Source: an uncultured Candidatus Melainabacteria bacterium
Lineage (GTDB): Bacteria > Cyanobacteriota > Vampirovibrionia > Gastranaerophilales > Gastranaerophilaceae
Direction of reading: 5' to 3'
Length of the DNA: 38,210 nt
Assembly: GCA_934747335.1 (NCBI GenBank)
Contig: CAKVGS010000020.1
Coordinates: forward strand, 1-38,210
Shown in pieces: positions 14,964 to 22,330 of the stretch (position 1 is its first letter; the number at the start of each line of letters is the position of its first letter). The position numbers and the translations under genes were made by a program. The notes under the pieces were generated by a model. It ran no database searches, was not told the DNA's origin, and worked only from the letters and a program-made list of their open reading frames with translations.

Positions 14964-16478
14964 ATGGATTACAACTTAACTCTTGGTAAAGGAAAAGATG
15001 CACAACAAATTTCAATCGCTGATTTGAAAGGCGGGGTGAAGAAAGAAGACATCAAAGATGAAAAAATGCGTACTATTTTTGAAGCCCTAGATAACGGTAA
15101 CGGAATTTTAGAAGGAAATGAAGTAGCTTCTTTGCAAGCAAGAGTGGTAAATGCTGCTGAAAAAGATGGTGATAGAACAAATTTGAGTAATAAAGAGGCA
15201 AATCACCTGATTAAATCGCTCGGACTAAAAGGATTTAAGGTAGAAGATGTTTTCAGATTCTTGAGTACCGTAAAAGCTGCAGGAGCTAATATAGATTATC
15301 AAACAAAAGATGCTGAAAATCCTGATGAAATTGTAATCAAATATAAACCTGATGCTGAAGGCAATTCTGTTATAGAAAGACATCGCAGTAATGATGGTGG
15401 TCTTATTGGAAGCATTGTTCAAGACAAAAATAATAATACTATGATAAAAAATGCCGATAATAGAATTACCGGCGGTAAAAATGATGTTGGAGAATATACA
15501 AGAACCTATAACGAAGACGGTGGTTATACAGATACTTATAAAGACGGACGAATTCGAAATTTTGATGAAAATGGTGAATGGATAAGCGGAACTAGTACAG
15601 ATGGTAAAACTTATACAAAAAAATATAATAAAGATGGTAGTTATACTATAACTTATAGCGATAGTGAAACTCGGGAATACGACAAAAATGGTAAGGAACT
15701 AAGCGGTAAGCTTGCTGATGGTAAGACTTGGAAAAACGAGTATCATGAAGATGGAAGTTACACTACGACTTACAGCGATGGAAAAACTGAAGAATACGAC
15801 AAAAACGATAAGCAACTAAGCGGTAAGCTTGCTAATGGTACGACTTGGAAAAACGAGTATCATGAAGATGGAAGTTACACTACGACTTACAGCGATAGCA
15901 GGACGGAAGAATACGACAAAAACGATAAGCAACTAAGCGGTAAGCTTGCTAATGGTACGACTTATAAAAACGAGTATCATGAAGATGGTAGTTACACTAA
16001 GACTTACAGCGATGGTGATATTCAAGAATACGATAAAAACGGCAAAGGACTAAGCGGCAAGCTTGCTAATGGTACGACTTATGAAGTAAGATACGGAGAC
16101 GATGGAAGCCTAAAATATACAGAATTTACCGAAGAAGATAGTTCAAAATATTATTATGGAGCAGATGATAAAAGTTATGCTACAAAAACCGCAAATGGTA
16201 ACTATAAAGTAAGTCCTAAGCAAGGTGAAACTTTTAATGATACAATGAACAGATTAGGTATAACAGATTCTGACGACCAAGAAATGTTTAAAAAAGCAAA
16301 CCCTAAAGCATATAAGAGAGGTTACTTTTTGCTAACAGATCCGGGTAAAGCAAATGGTGATGTATATATTCCAAAAGCATTGGCGGATAAGTTGAACGTC
16401 GAAGACATGCTTGTAGATGAAACTGCCGAAATGGAAAAACATAAACAGGCGCTTAAAGCACCACAAATGGGCATATAG
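14964..16478 (+). CDS. 39-residue tandem-repeat protein with LysM-like C-terminus
   Basis: The protein has 504 residues. The start is placed at the ATG at 14964 (AAAGGA 5-6 bases upstream), not 57 bases earlier. Residues 1-110 include two EF-hand-looking acidic loops (FEALDNGNGILEGNE and AEKDGDRTNLSNKEA). From about 180 to 400 come YD/MORN-like repeats of exactly 39 residues, typified by YHEDGSYTTTYSDGKTEEYD. Four DNA copies starting at AAGCTT (15708, 15825, 15942, 16059) are in a strict 117-base register and nearly identical, so the repeat number likely changes by recombination. Residues about 425-490 (SPKQGETFNDTMNRLGI, FLLTDPGKANGDVYIP) resemble a LysM fold. There is no signal peptide. It may be a secreted or envelope-associated structural protein; the function is unknown. 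Confidence 0.85.
   Translation: MDYNLTLGKGKDAQQISIADLKGGVKKEDIKDEKMRTIFEALDNGNGILEGNEVASLQARVVNAAEKDGDRTNLSNKEANHLIKSLGLKGFKVEDVFRFLSTVKAAGANIDYQTKDAENPDEIVIKYKPDAEGNSVIERHRSNDGGLIGSIVQDKNNNTMIKNADNRITGGKNDVGEYTRTYNEDGGYTDTYKDGRIRNFDENGEWISGTSTDGKTYTKKYNKDGSYTITYSDSETREYDKNGKELSGKLADGKTWKNEYHEDGSYTTTYSDGKTEEYDKNDKQLSGKLANGTTWKNEYHEDGSYTTTYSDSRTEEYDKNDKQLSGKLANGTTYKNEYHEDGSYTKTYSDGDIQEYDKNGKGLSGKLANGTTYEVRYGDDGSLKYTEFTEEDSSKYYYGADDKSYATKTANGNYKVSPKQGETFNDTMNRLGITDSDDQEMFKKANPKAYKRGYFLLTDPGKANGDVYIPKALADKLNVEDMLVDETAEMEKHKQALKAPQMGI
15708..16175 (+). repeat. Tandem 117-bp coding repeats
   Basis: Four successive units each begin AAGCTTGCT and are spaced exactly 117 bases apart. Units 2 and 3 are almost identical; the fourth degenerates after its first third. 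A more diverged unit precedes at about 15591. Confidence 0.9.
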
Positions 16479-16500
16479 TTAACGATTAAAGTGTTTAAAA

Positions 16501-16537
16501 AACAACAACGACCGAAACTCGGTCGTTGTTGTTTGTA
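16501..16537. terminator. Bidirectional terminator between repeat-protein gene and aspS
   Basis: A 15-bp perfect stem (16501-16515 with 16519-16533, ACAACGACCGA/TCGGTCGTTGT) is flanked by A-rich sequence left and T-rich sequence right. It serves both convergent genes. Confidence 0.9.
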
Positions 16538-16555
16538 TTTTTTATTAATCAGAAC

Positions 16556-18340
16556 TTAGTCTTTCTTAACCGTACTTTTGATGTGCAATTCTCTCAACTG
16601 TTGCAATGAAGCTTCCCCCGGAGCATCACTCATCAAGCACTTAGCGCTTGCATTCTTAGGGAATGCGATAACATCACGGATTGAATCAGTTCTGCAAAGA
16701 AGTGCAACTAATCTATCCAAACCGATTGCTAAGCCGGCATGTGGTGGAGTACCGTATTGAAGAGCGTTAACCATAAATCCGAATTTTTCGGTTGCTTCTT
16801 CTTCTGTTAATCCCAATGCCTTGAAGATTTTCTTTTGAACTTCAGATGAGTGAATTCTTACAGAACCACCACCTAATTCAGTACCGTTATATACGATATC
16901 GTAAGCAATAGATTTTACGTTACCTAAATCACCGCTATCTAATTTATCCAAATCAGCTAAGTTTGGAGATGTGAATGGGTGGTGCATTGCCATAAATCTG
17001 CCTTCTTCGTCTGACCATTCGAACATTGGGAAGTCTACAACCCACAATAAGTTGTGTTTGTTTTCGTCAATTAAGTTCAAAGATTTTCCGAAGTGCAATC
17101 TCAATCTGCCCATAATATCGTAAACTAATTTTGGTTTATCAGCTACGAAGAAAATAATATCTCCTGCTTCTGCACCAGCTCTTTCTTGAATTTGTTTTGC
17201 TTGTTCTTCTGTAACGAATTTCAATACAGGAGATTTTGCAGAACCGTCTTCCAAGTAAATAATATTAGCTAATGCTTTAGCACCAAATGATACTGCAAGT
17301 TTTGTAATATCATCAATATCTTTTCTTGAATATTTAGCACCGCCGGGGATTCTGATACCACGAACAATACCGCCATTTTCAAGAGTCTTTTTAACGATAT
17401 CAAAGTTAGATTGTAAAATAATATCGCCAATATCAAATAACTCTAAACCAAATCTTGTATCAGGTTTATCAGAACCAAATCTGTCCATAGCTTCCTGCCA
17501 AGTGATTTGTTTAAATGGAGGGTGAATATCTACACCCGCTGCCTTGAACGCATCAACTAACAAGCCTTCGACAACCTTGATAACGTCAGGTTGTTCAACA
17601 AATGACATTTCCATGTCGATTTGAGTGAATTCAGGTTGTCTGTCAGCTCTCAAATCTTCATCACGGAAGCATTTTGCAACTTGATAATATTTTTCAATAC
17701 CGCCAACCATCAATAATTGTTTGAAGATTTGTGGTGATTGAGGAAGTGCGAAGAATTTGCCTTCTTGAACACGAGAAGGTACTAAGTAATCTCTTGCACC
17801 TTCCGGAGTTGTTTTAATCAAGATAGGTGTTTCAACTTCCATAAAGTCTTGATTGTTCAAATAATTTCTAACAGCTTGAACGATGTTGTGTCTTGTTTTC
17901 AAGTTGTGTAACATTTTTTCGTTTCTGATATCTAAATATCTGTATTTAAGTCTGATATCTTCTGAAACGCTTTCATCACCAAGAACGAAAGGTAAAACTT
18001 TTGATTCAGCCAAAATTTCAACTGATTCAGGATACATTTCAACTTGACCCGTAGGATATTTTTCGTTATAAGTTTCTTCCGGTCTTTTTGTAACTTTACC
18101 TTTAACCATAATTACATATTCGCTTCTAACTTTTTCAAAAACTTTATGCACATCAGGGTTAACTTGCGGATTTGCAACCAATTGGAAAAAACCGCTTCTA
18201 TCTCTTAATTCGATAAACAAAATGCCGCCTAAATCTCTAACAGTTGAAACCCAGCCGGATAGTGTAATTTCTTCATTCAAATTGCTTAGGTTTAATTCAC
18301 CGCAATTGTTTGTTTTCATTCTTGTTTTCAATTTATTCAT
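16556..18340 (-). CDS. aspS: Aspartyl-tRNA synthetase (bacterial type)
   Basis: The protein has 594 residues, the usual bacterial length with the GAD insertion. The N-terminal OB fold has LSGWVSTVRDLGGILFIELR. Class II motif 2 is FRDEDLRADRQPEFTQIDME; motif 3 is GLAIGLDRLVALL. The insertion region lies between about 290 and 420. The start is uncertain: GGGAG abuts the ATG used here, whereas a TTG at codon 4 has ideal 9-base spacing, and an ATG at codon 8 is also possible. It charges tRNA-Asp, or both tRNA-Asp and tRNA-Asn in organisms with GatCAB. Confidence 0.98.
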   Translation of the reverse strand: MNKLKTRMKTNNCGELNLSNLNEEITLSGWVSTVRDLGGILFIELRDRSGFFQLVANPQVNPDVHKVFEKVRSEYVIMVKGKVTKRPEETYNEKYPTGQVEMYPESVEILAESKVLPFVLGDESVSEDIRLKYRYLDIRNEKMLHNLKTRHNIVQAVRNYLNNQDFMEVETPILIKTTPEGARDYLVPSRVQEGKFFALPQSPQIFKQLLMVGGIEKYYQVAKCFRDEDLRADRQPEFTQIDMEMSFVEQPDVIKVVEGLLVDAFKAAGVDIHPPFKQITWQEAMDRFGSDKPDTRFGLELFDIGDIILQSNFDIVKKTLENGGIVRGIRIPGGAKYSRKDIDDITKLAVSFGAKALANIIYLEDGSAKSPVLKFVTEEQAKQIQERAGAEAGDIIFFVADKPKLVYDIMGRLRLHFGKSLNLIDENKHNLLWVVDFPMFEWSDEEGRFMAMHHPFTSPNLADLDKLDSGDLGNVKSIAYDIVYNGTELGGGSVRIHSSEVQKKIFKALGLTEEEATEKFGFMVNALQYGTPPHAGLAIGLDRLVALLCRTDSIRDVIAFPKNASAKCLMSDAPGEASLQQLRELHIKSTVKKD

Positions 18341-18735
18341 CTCCCTATAATTTTTCTGTTATATTCCTAAATCCTAACAAAAAGGGGGTGGATTGTAAAG
18401 CTTACTTTTTCTTTACTGAAAGAAAAAGTAAGCAAAAAGAAAAGAATACATTGTCGAAAGACATAAGTAAGGTTACCAGTGGAAATTGAAATGCAAAGTC
18501 TTTCTCAAAGTATTACTACCAGTTTAAAGTAGTTTTGGCTAAAAAGAAAAGCGGATTGCGAGCAGAGTGCGTAGCATAACCTCCCTGATTAGGGAGGTCG
18601 CAGTTGTTCGAGCGTTAGCGAGTTACAAATGCGGGTGGGTATTAGTTAGAATTTAATGTTTTTGTTGGGCTGAAAGCCCAACCTACTGTCGGATTGACGT
18701 TAAAACGGATTGCTTTGTCGCTCCAAAAACATTAA
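18341..18735. other. Repeat-rich spacer between pgeF and aspS
   Basis: No ORF of note is present. It contains a perfect 15-bp inverted repeat at 18400-18414/18419-18433 (GCTTACTTTTTCTTT), a perfect 8-bp stem ACCTCCCT/AGGGAGGT near 18580-18599, the dispersed palindrome at 18658-18686, and a half-site GGATTGCTTTGTCG at about 18709 related to the element at 19638. It looks like a collection site for small palindromic repeats. Confidence 0.65.
18658..18686. repeat. Dispersed palindromic repeat, copy A
   Basis: The hairpin GTTGGGC-TGAAA-GCCCAAC is followed by CTAC. The same 29 bases recur without change at 26693-26721. Confidence 0.88.
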
Positions 18736-19386
18736 TTATAACAATTTAGCAACTGCAATATGTCTTTTATCTGTCCCGTTTTCTCTGCGGTAAGAATAAA
18801 ACAAATCGTTATCACAGCTTGTGCAATATGGGCAAATATCAATCTTCTCGACGCCGATTTCTTTAAGCTGTTGTGCGTTTATTCTTTTTAAATCAACATT
18901 TCTGTTTATAAAAAGTCCCTCTGTTTCTTTAACGGTCGAAAGCAGCGTATCTCTAACCTCTTCTGAAACTTCATAACAGCACATAGAAATAGCAGGGCCA
19001 ATCAACGCAATAATATCCTTTGGAACTGATTGCATTTTCTCAATCGTTTTGACACCTATTTTTTGCGCAGTTCCGCGCCAACCGGCATGAGAAACTGCTG
19101 CAATTTTTTGAGTTGTATCATAAAATATCAATGGTGTGCAATCCGCAAATCTTAAATATACTGCATTATTTTGGTTTGTTAAAATTAAGCCGTCAGTATT
19201 TGGATATTCACTTCTCTCATCTACAAACTCGACATTGTCACTGTGAGTCTGATTAGGTGAAAGAATTCTGTCAGCTCCTAATTTGGTCAAATCAGGCAAA
19301 TCCCTTGTAGAAAAGAATGCAGTTATTCCTTCTAACAAATCACTCTTCAGAATTTTTGTTCCGTAAAAATCTTCAAAATAAAACAT
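18736..19386 (-). CDS. pgeF: Laccase-domain purine nucleoside phosphorylase (YfiH/PgeF family)
   Basis: The protein has 216 residues from the ATG at 19386; an in-frame extension to 19464 runs into repeat-derived sequence and is rejected. Family motifs are present: NQTHSDNV, ADCTPLIFYD, AVSHAGWRGTAQKIG (metal-binding His and catalytic region) and LIGPAISMCCYEV. Members bind zinc or copper and phosphorolyse purine nucleosides in the cytoplasm; older annotations call them multicopper polyphenol oxidase or peptidoglycan editing factor. There is no Shine-Dalgarno; a TACATT hexamer ends 6 bases before ATG, suggesting a leaderless transcript. It stands alone between repeat-rich spacers. Confidence 0.92.
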   Translation of the reverse strand: MFYFEDFYGTKILKSDLLEGITAFFSTRDLPDLTKLGADRILSPNQTHSDNVEFVDERSEYPNTDGLILTNQNNAVYLRFADCTPLIFYDTTQKIAAVSHAGWRGTAQKIGVKTIEKMQSVPKDIIALIGPAISMCCYEVSEEVRDTLLSTVKETEGLFINRNVDLKRINAQQLKEIGVEKIDICPYCTSCDNDLFYSYRRENGTDKRHIAVAKLL

Positions 19387-19392
19387 GGGTAC

Positions 19393-19398
19393 AATGTA
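19393..19398 (-). promoter_or_regulatory. -10 element of pgeF, leaderless spacing
   Basis: TACATT lies on the - strand and ends exactly 6 bases before the ATG. No good -35 was found. Confidence 0.4.
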
Positions 19399-19637
19399 GC
19401 ATAAAAAGATGTTTAATAAAAGTTGATTTATATTTAAAATATCGCCTTCGGCTTGAACCCTCACCCGAAAATCTAAGTTTCGAGCCTTAAAAACAGTTGG
19501 CTCTCAACTTGATTTTATTCCCTCTCCCAAATAGACACTAGTGTCCGAGATAAATTCATCTGAAACTTCTAAATTTTCAGTCAGAACAAGAAATGCAATT
19601 AAATTTTTATTGAACAGACTAAAAAATAATAGTTAAT

Positions 19638-19754
19638 AAAAAGCTGGATTGCTTCAGGCTAATCGCCTTTGCAATGACGGCACGCTTAGAAGTCTAACGC
19701 CAAGTCATTGCGAGGAACAGCGATTTTTATAGTGACGAAGCAATCCGGCTTTTT
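19638..19754. repeat. 117-bp element with GGATTGCTTC terminal inverted repeats
   Basis: The ends AAAAAGCTGGATTGCTTC and GAAGCAATCCGGCTTTTT are inverted with one mismatch, and the interior carries GCAATGACGG and GTCATTGCGAGGA. This resembles the interspersed repeat centred on GTCATTGCGAG that is common in many bacterial genomes. No ORF is inside. Confidence 0.8.
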
Positions 19755-19837
19755 AAAAGATATATATGCTTTTTCAAAATTATCATGGACAATAGTGCCA
19801 AAATAGAGGGTGTCGCAAAAAGTACAAAAGTGTTTAT

Positions 19838-19868
19838 AATTAAAAAATAGGGTACAATTTTTGTACCC
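19838..19868 (-). terminator. Terminator of the kor operon
   Basis: On the - strand the stem GGGTACAA/TTGTACCC is followed by TATTTTTTA. Confidence 0.85.
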
Positions 19869-19884
19869 TTAATTTTTTAAAAAA

Positions 19885-20157
19885 CTAATTTCTTTTTTCA
19901 ATCCTAATTGCGCTATCAGGACAAGTCATTGCACAAGCTCCACAAGCAATACAAATTTCAGGATTTGGCGCAACCGCAGGAGTTTGATACAAACCGACTT
20001 CTTTTGACCACGTCAAACATTCCTTGCCAGCTTTATTCATAGGGCATTTTGCAATGCAAAGACCACAGCCTTTGCACAAATCAGTATAAACATAATAGTC
20101 GGCTTTACCTTTGCCAACGCCTTCTATTTTATATCCATGATATTTTTTTTCTGTCAT
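19885..20157 (-). CDS. korD: 2-oxoacid:ferredoxin oxidoreductase, ferredoxin-type delta subunit
   Basis: The 90-residue protein has two [4Fe-4S] clusters: CKGCGLCIAKCP and CIACGACAMTCP. The N-terminal 20 residues are basic. Linked subunits downstream on the same strand order show it is the electron-carrying delta subunit of a KorABCD/VorABCD-type complex that oxidatively decarboxylates a 2-oxoacid to the acyl-CoA and reduces ferredoxin in the cytoplasm. It is the last gene of the operon. Its ribosome-binding site AAAGGAT lies just after an octamer element. Confidence 0.88.
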   Translation of the reverse strand: MTEKKYHGYKIEGVGKGKADYYVYTDLCKGCGLCIAKCPMNKAGKECLTWSKEVGLYQTPAVAPNPEICIACGACAMTCPDSAIRIEKRN

Positions 20158-20175
20158 TGTTTATCCTTTCATTCG

Positions 20176-20297
20176 AGTTTAGTAGTTTAGAAGTTTAGGA
20201 GTTGAAAAGAAATTATAATAATTACTATCAACTAACAAGTTTAATAGTTAAATATTTAATTTTTCTTCTAAACTACTAAACTTAGTTCTTCTAAACT
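20176..20297 (+). repeat. Octamer-armed hairpin element, copy 7 (korC-korD gap)
   Basis: Units AGTTTAGT, AGTTTAGA, AGTTTAGG are followed by a core AGAAATTATAATAATTAC that ends TTTAATTTTTCTT, with an interrupted right arm. The core reads on the + strand, against the operon's transcription. It begins 7 bases upstream of the korD ribosome-binding site. Confidence 0.85.
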
Positions 20298-20301
20298 TTT
20301 C

Positions 20302-20865
20302 CTACACTTTCGCTCCGACGTTTACCATTTCCATTCCCATTTCAAGAGCCTTATAATTTAATTCTCTCAATTCGGGTTTGGCGTCGAATTTTTTACCAAG
20401 TGCCATTTCCATTGCATTTTTGATATCTTCCAATCTCAAAACATTAGTTGCTGCAAGCAAAACGCCCAAAATAATTATATTGAATACTCTTGCACTAAGT
20501 TTTTCGTTCGCAATCTTATTCGCATCAACACCAATTACTTGTCTGCATTTAACTTGAGGTTTTTTAGTACAAACGGATGTATCGTAAACAACTGTTGAAT
20601 TTTCGCTTACGTAAGCTTCGCATCTGTCGATTGCTCTATCAGAAAGCATAATAATGATATCGCCTTTTGCAAATCTTGGCTCACCGATTCTTTCATCAGC
20701 AATTTGGCAAAATGCAATTGAAACACCGCCTCTTTGTTCTACACCAAAGTTTGGAATATATAAAACTTGCTTACCGGCTTCATAACCCGCTTCAACAAGA
20801 ATTTTAGCAATAGATTGAACGCCTTGTCCGCCTTCACCGGCCAATACTATTTTTGTTCTAGACAT
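20302..20865 (-). CDS. korC: 2-oxoacid:ferredoxin oxidoreductase gamma subunit
   Basis: The protein has 187 residues. KIVLAGEGGQGVQSIAKILV at the N-terminus is the family signature of the gamma (POR catalytic-domain) subunit, followed by QVLYIPNFGVEQRGGVSIAF. It completes the active-site pocket and the CoA site with the alpha and beta chains. The ATG is preceded by AAAGGAG. The gene is flanked on both sides by octamer elements. Confidence 0.93.
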   Translation of the reverse strand: MSRTKIVLAGEGGQGVQSIAKILVEAGYEAGKQVLYIPNFGVEQRGGVSIAFCQIADERIGEPRFAKGDIIIMLSDRAIDRCEAYVSENSTVVYDTSVCTKKPQVKCRQVIGVDANKIANEKLSARVFNIIILGVLLAATNVLRLEDIKNAMEMALGKKFDAKPELRELNYKALEMGMEMVNVGAKV

Positions 20866-20880
20866 TGTTATCTCCTTTTG

Positions 20881-21034
20881 AGTTTAGTAGTTTTGAAATA
20901 AGGGAAACTTGTTTAGAAGTTTATAAGTTGAGGAGTTTAGAAGAAATTTTAATTTATTTTTTTATTTCTAACAAGTATATAATTGAAATTATTATAACTT
21001 CTTCTAAACTTATAAACTTCTCAACTCCTAAACT
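20881..21034 (-). repeat. Octamer-armed hairpin element, copy 8 (korB-korC gap)
   Basis: The core reads on the - strand (AGAAGTTATAATAATTTC), with the operon. Arms contain AGTTTAGA, AGTTTATA, AGTTGAGG and AGTTTAGA at the left. About 30 bases of partial-array sequence (20881-20910) extend the left end. Confidence 0.88.
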
Positions 21035-21047
21035 AAATACTTTTCAT

Positions 21048-21809
21048 CTAAGCCTTTTCATCTCTATTTGGAAGTAAGAATTCTTTCACTTCAAAGAATT
21101 CTTCCATTTGTTTAAGTCTGCCAAACGTATCAACATTGTTTGTTCTCCAGTTTAGCGGACAAATTGAAAGAACTTCTACAAATGAAAAACCGCCATTTTC
21201 AACGTTCTTCAAACCTTTTACAAAAGTTTGTTTAAGCTTCATAAAATTAGAAACAGTTGAACGTGCTACGAAAGATTTTGACTTATCAGCAATTGATGCA
21301 ACCATTTCAGCAGCTTTTGCAGGTTTGCCTGTCACTTCACAATCTCTGCCGTAAGGTGTTGTTTCTGTTTTTTGACCCGGCATTGTTGTTGGTGACATCT
21401 GACCGCCTGTCATACCGTAGTTTGTATTGTTTACAACAACAATCATCATTCTTTCACCACGAACAGTAGCGTTTACCAAGTGTTGCGCGCCAATTGCAAG
21501 ACCACCGCCATCGCCCATATAGGCAATACCGATAGCATCTTTGTTTGCTCTTGTGAAACCGTAGATAACAGGAGTTGTTCTACCGTGGTGAGTTTGAACA
21601 GTATCTACGTCCAAATAATTCCACGCCAAAAGTGAACATCCGATATCACAACCAAAAACAGTTTTTTGTTGGATACCAAGTTCATCAATTGCGCTTTCTA
21701 GTGCTTTTAAAGTTATTCCGTGTCCGCATCCGGGGCAAAATTTACTTGCACCAACCTCAGCATTCTGAGATTTTGGTAAATTTGGTGGAAGGGTTAATAA
21801 TTCTGACAT
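21048..21809 (-). CDS. korB: 2-oxoacid:ferredoxin oxidoreductase beta subunit (TPP-binding)
   Basis: The protein has 253 residues. SKFCPGCGHGITLKAL carries the conserved cysteines of the beta chain; GDGGGLAIGAQHLVNATVRG, then MMIVVVNNTNYGMTGGQMSP, is the thiamine-diphosphate/Mg motif. It holds the TPP at which the 2-oxoacid is decarboxylated. The C-terminus (FVEVLSICPLNW) matches 2-oxoglutarate or branched-chain oxidoreductases; the substrate cannot be set from sequence. The ribosome-binding site AAGGAG lies directly next to the octamer array. Confidence 0.93.
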   Translation of the reverse strand: MSELLTLPPNLPKSQNAEVGASKFCPGCGHGITLKALESAIDELGIQQKTVFGCDIGCSLLAWNYLDVDTVQTHHGRTTPVIYGFTRANKDAIGIAYMGDGGGLAIGAQHLVNATVRGERMMIVVVNNTNYGMTGGQMSPTTMPGQKTETTPYGRDCEVTGKPAKAAEMVASIADKSKSFVARSTVSNFMKLKQTFVKGLKNVENGGFSFVEVLSICPLNWRTNNVDTFGRLKQMEEFFEVKEFLLPNRDEKA

Positions 21810-21823
21810 ATATTTTCTCCTTG

Positions 21824-21932
21824 AGTTTAGTAGTTTAGTAGTTGAGGAGTTTAGAAGAAGTTTTAATCAAAAATTTAAAGTGATGTTTGTGTAATTTAAG
21901 AACTTTCTTCTAAACTTCTAAACCACTTAACT
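21824..21932. repeat. Octamer-armed hairpin, copy 9 (3' side of the four-helix-bundle ORF)
   Basis: The + strand left arm has AGTTTAGT twice, then AGTTGAGG and AGTTTAGA. The 45-50 base core diverges from the others; the right arm (CTTCTAAACTTCTAAACCAC) overlaps the stop codon of the four-helix-bundle ORF at 21927-21929. Confidence 0.85.
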
Positions 21933-22319
21933 TAATTTTTTTAATTGTGAATTTCTTAACGCATTAAGCATTCTAGATATTTCTTCTACGTTTTGTCTTA
22001 TAATCAAATAATCAGCTTCTGAAATATAATCTAATTCTTTTGCTATTATTGTTTGATTTAAAACTTCCATTAAACTGCCATAGGCTATTTCTGAAAATTT
22101 TATTTGTTCTTTCGGAGAGTATTTTACGTAACCTTCAGCTATATTTGAAGAAATTGATACGACTGCTCTCTGAATTTGGGACGATAAACCGTAGGTTTCA
22201 TTTCTAGGGAATTTTGAAGTTATAGAGTAGATTATTTTCGCTAATTCTATAGATTTTTGCCAAACAATAAGCTTTTCAAAACCATAAACAAAATTTTTAA
22301 CTTCTTCTAAACTACTCAA
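21927..22319 (-). CDS. Four-helix-bundle protein of the 23S rRNA intervening-sequence (S23) family
   Basis: The protein has 130 residues. The family core is clear: FEKLIVWQKSIELAKIIYSI, FPRNETYGLSSQIQRAVVSI then SSNIAEGYVK, and FSEIAYGSLMEVLNQTIIAK. These small proteins form pentameric four-helix bundles; they were first found as ORFs in intervening sequences of 23S rRNA, and related Avd proteins work in diversity-generating retroelements. Their general function is unknown. Here the gene is inserted in the kor operon between alpha and beta subunits. The start is TTG with AGGAG 8 bases upstream, both inside octamers; no downstream ATG would preserve the core. The stop is also inside an octamer array. 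Confidence 0.88.
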   Translation of the reverse strand: MSSLEEVKNFVYGFEKLIVWQKSIELAKIIYSITSKFPRNETYGLSSQIQRAVVSISSNIAEGYVKYSPKEQIKFSEIAYGSLMEVLNQTIIAKELDYISEADYLIIRQNVEEISRMLNALRNSQLKKLS

Positions 22320-22330
22320 CTTCTCAACTC

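Larger units (their letters stand above)
19387..19884. other. Repeat-rich spacer between korD and pgeF
   Basis: No gene is seen. It includes remnants of CCCTCACCC/CCCTCTCCC-type repeat near 19458 and 19520, a palindrome ACACTAGTGT at 19535-19544, the inverted-repeat element at 19638-19754, and the kor operon terminator at 19838-19868. Confidence 0.6.

Noticed and set aside
15591..16175. Rhs/YD-repeat toxin
   Set aside because: Repeats are 39 residues without the YDxxGR(L/I) core and there is no toxin tail; the end is LysM-like.
19387..19464. N-terminal extension of PgeF
   Set aside because: The extension is not family-like and overlaps repeat-derived spacer; the family starts at the later ATG.
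21927..22319. Diversity-generating retroelement (Avd) assignment for the four-helix-bundle gene
   Set aside because: No reverse transcriptase, template repeat or variable target gene is in the window; the protein fits the general S23 family.
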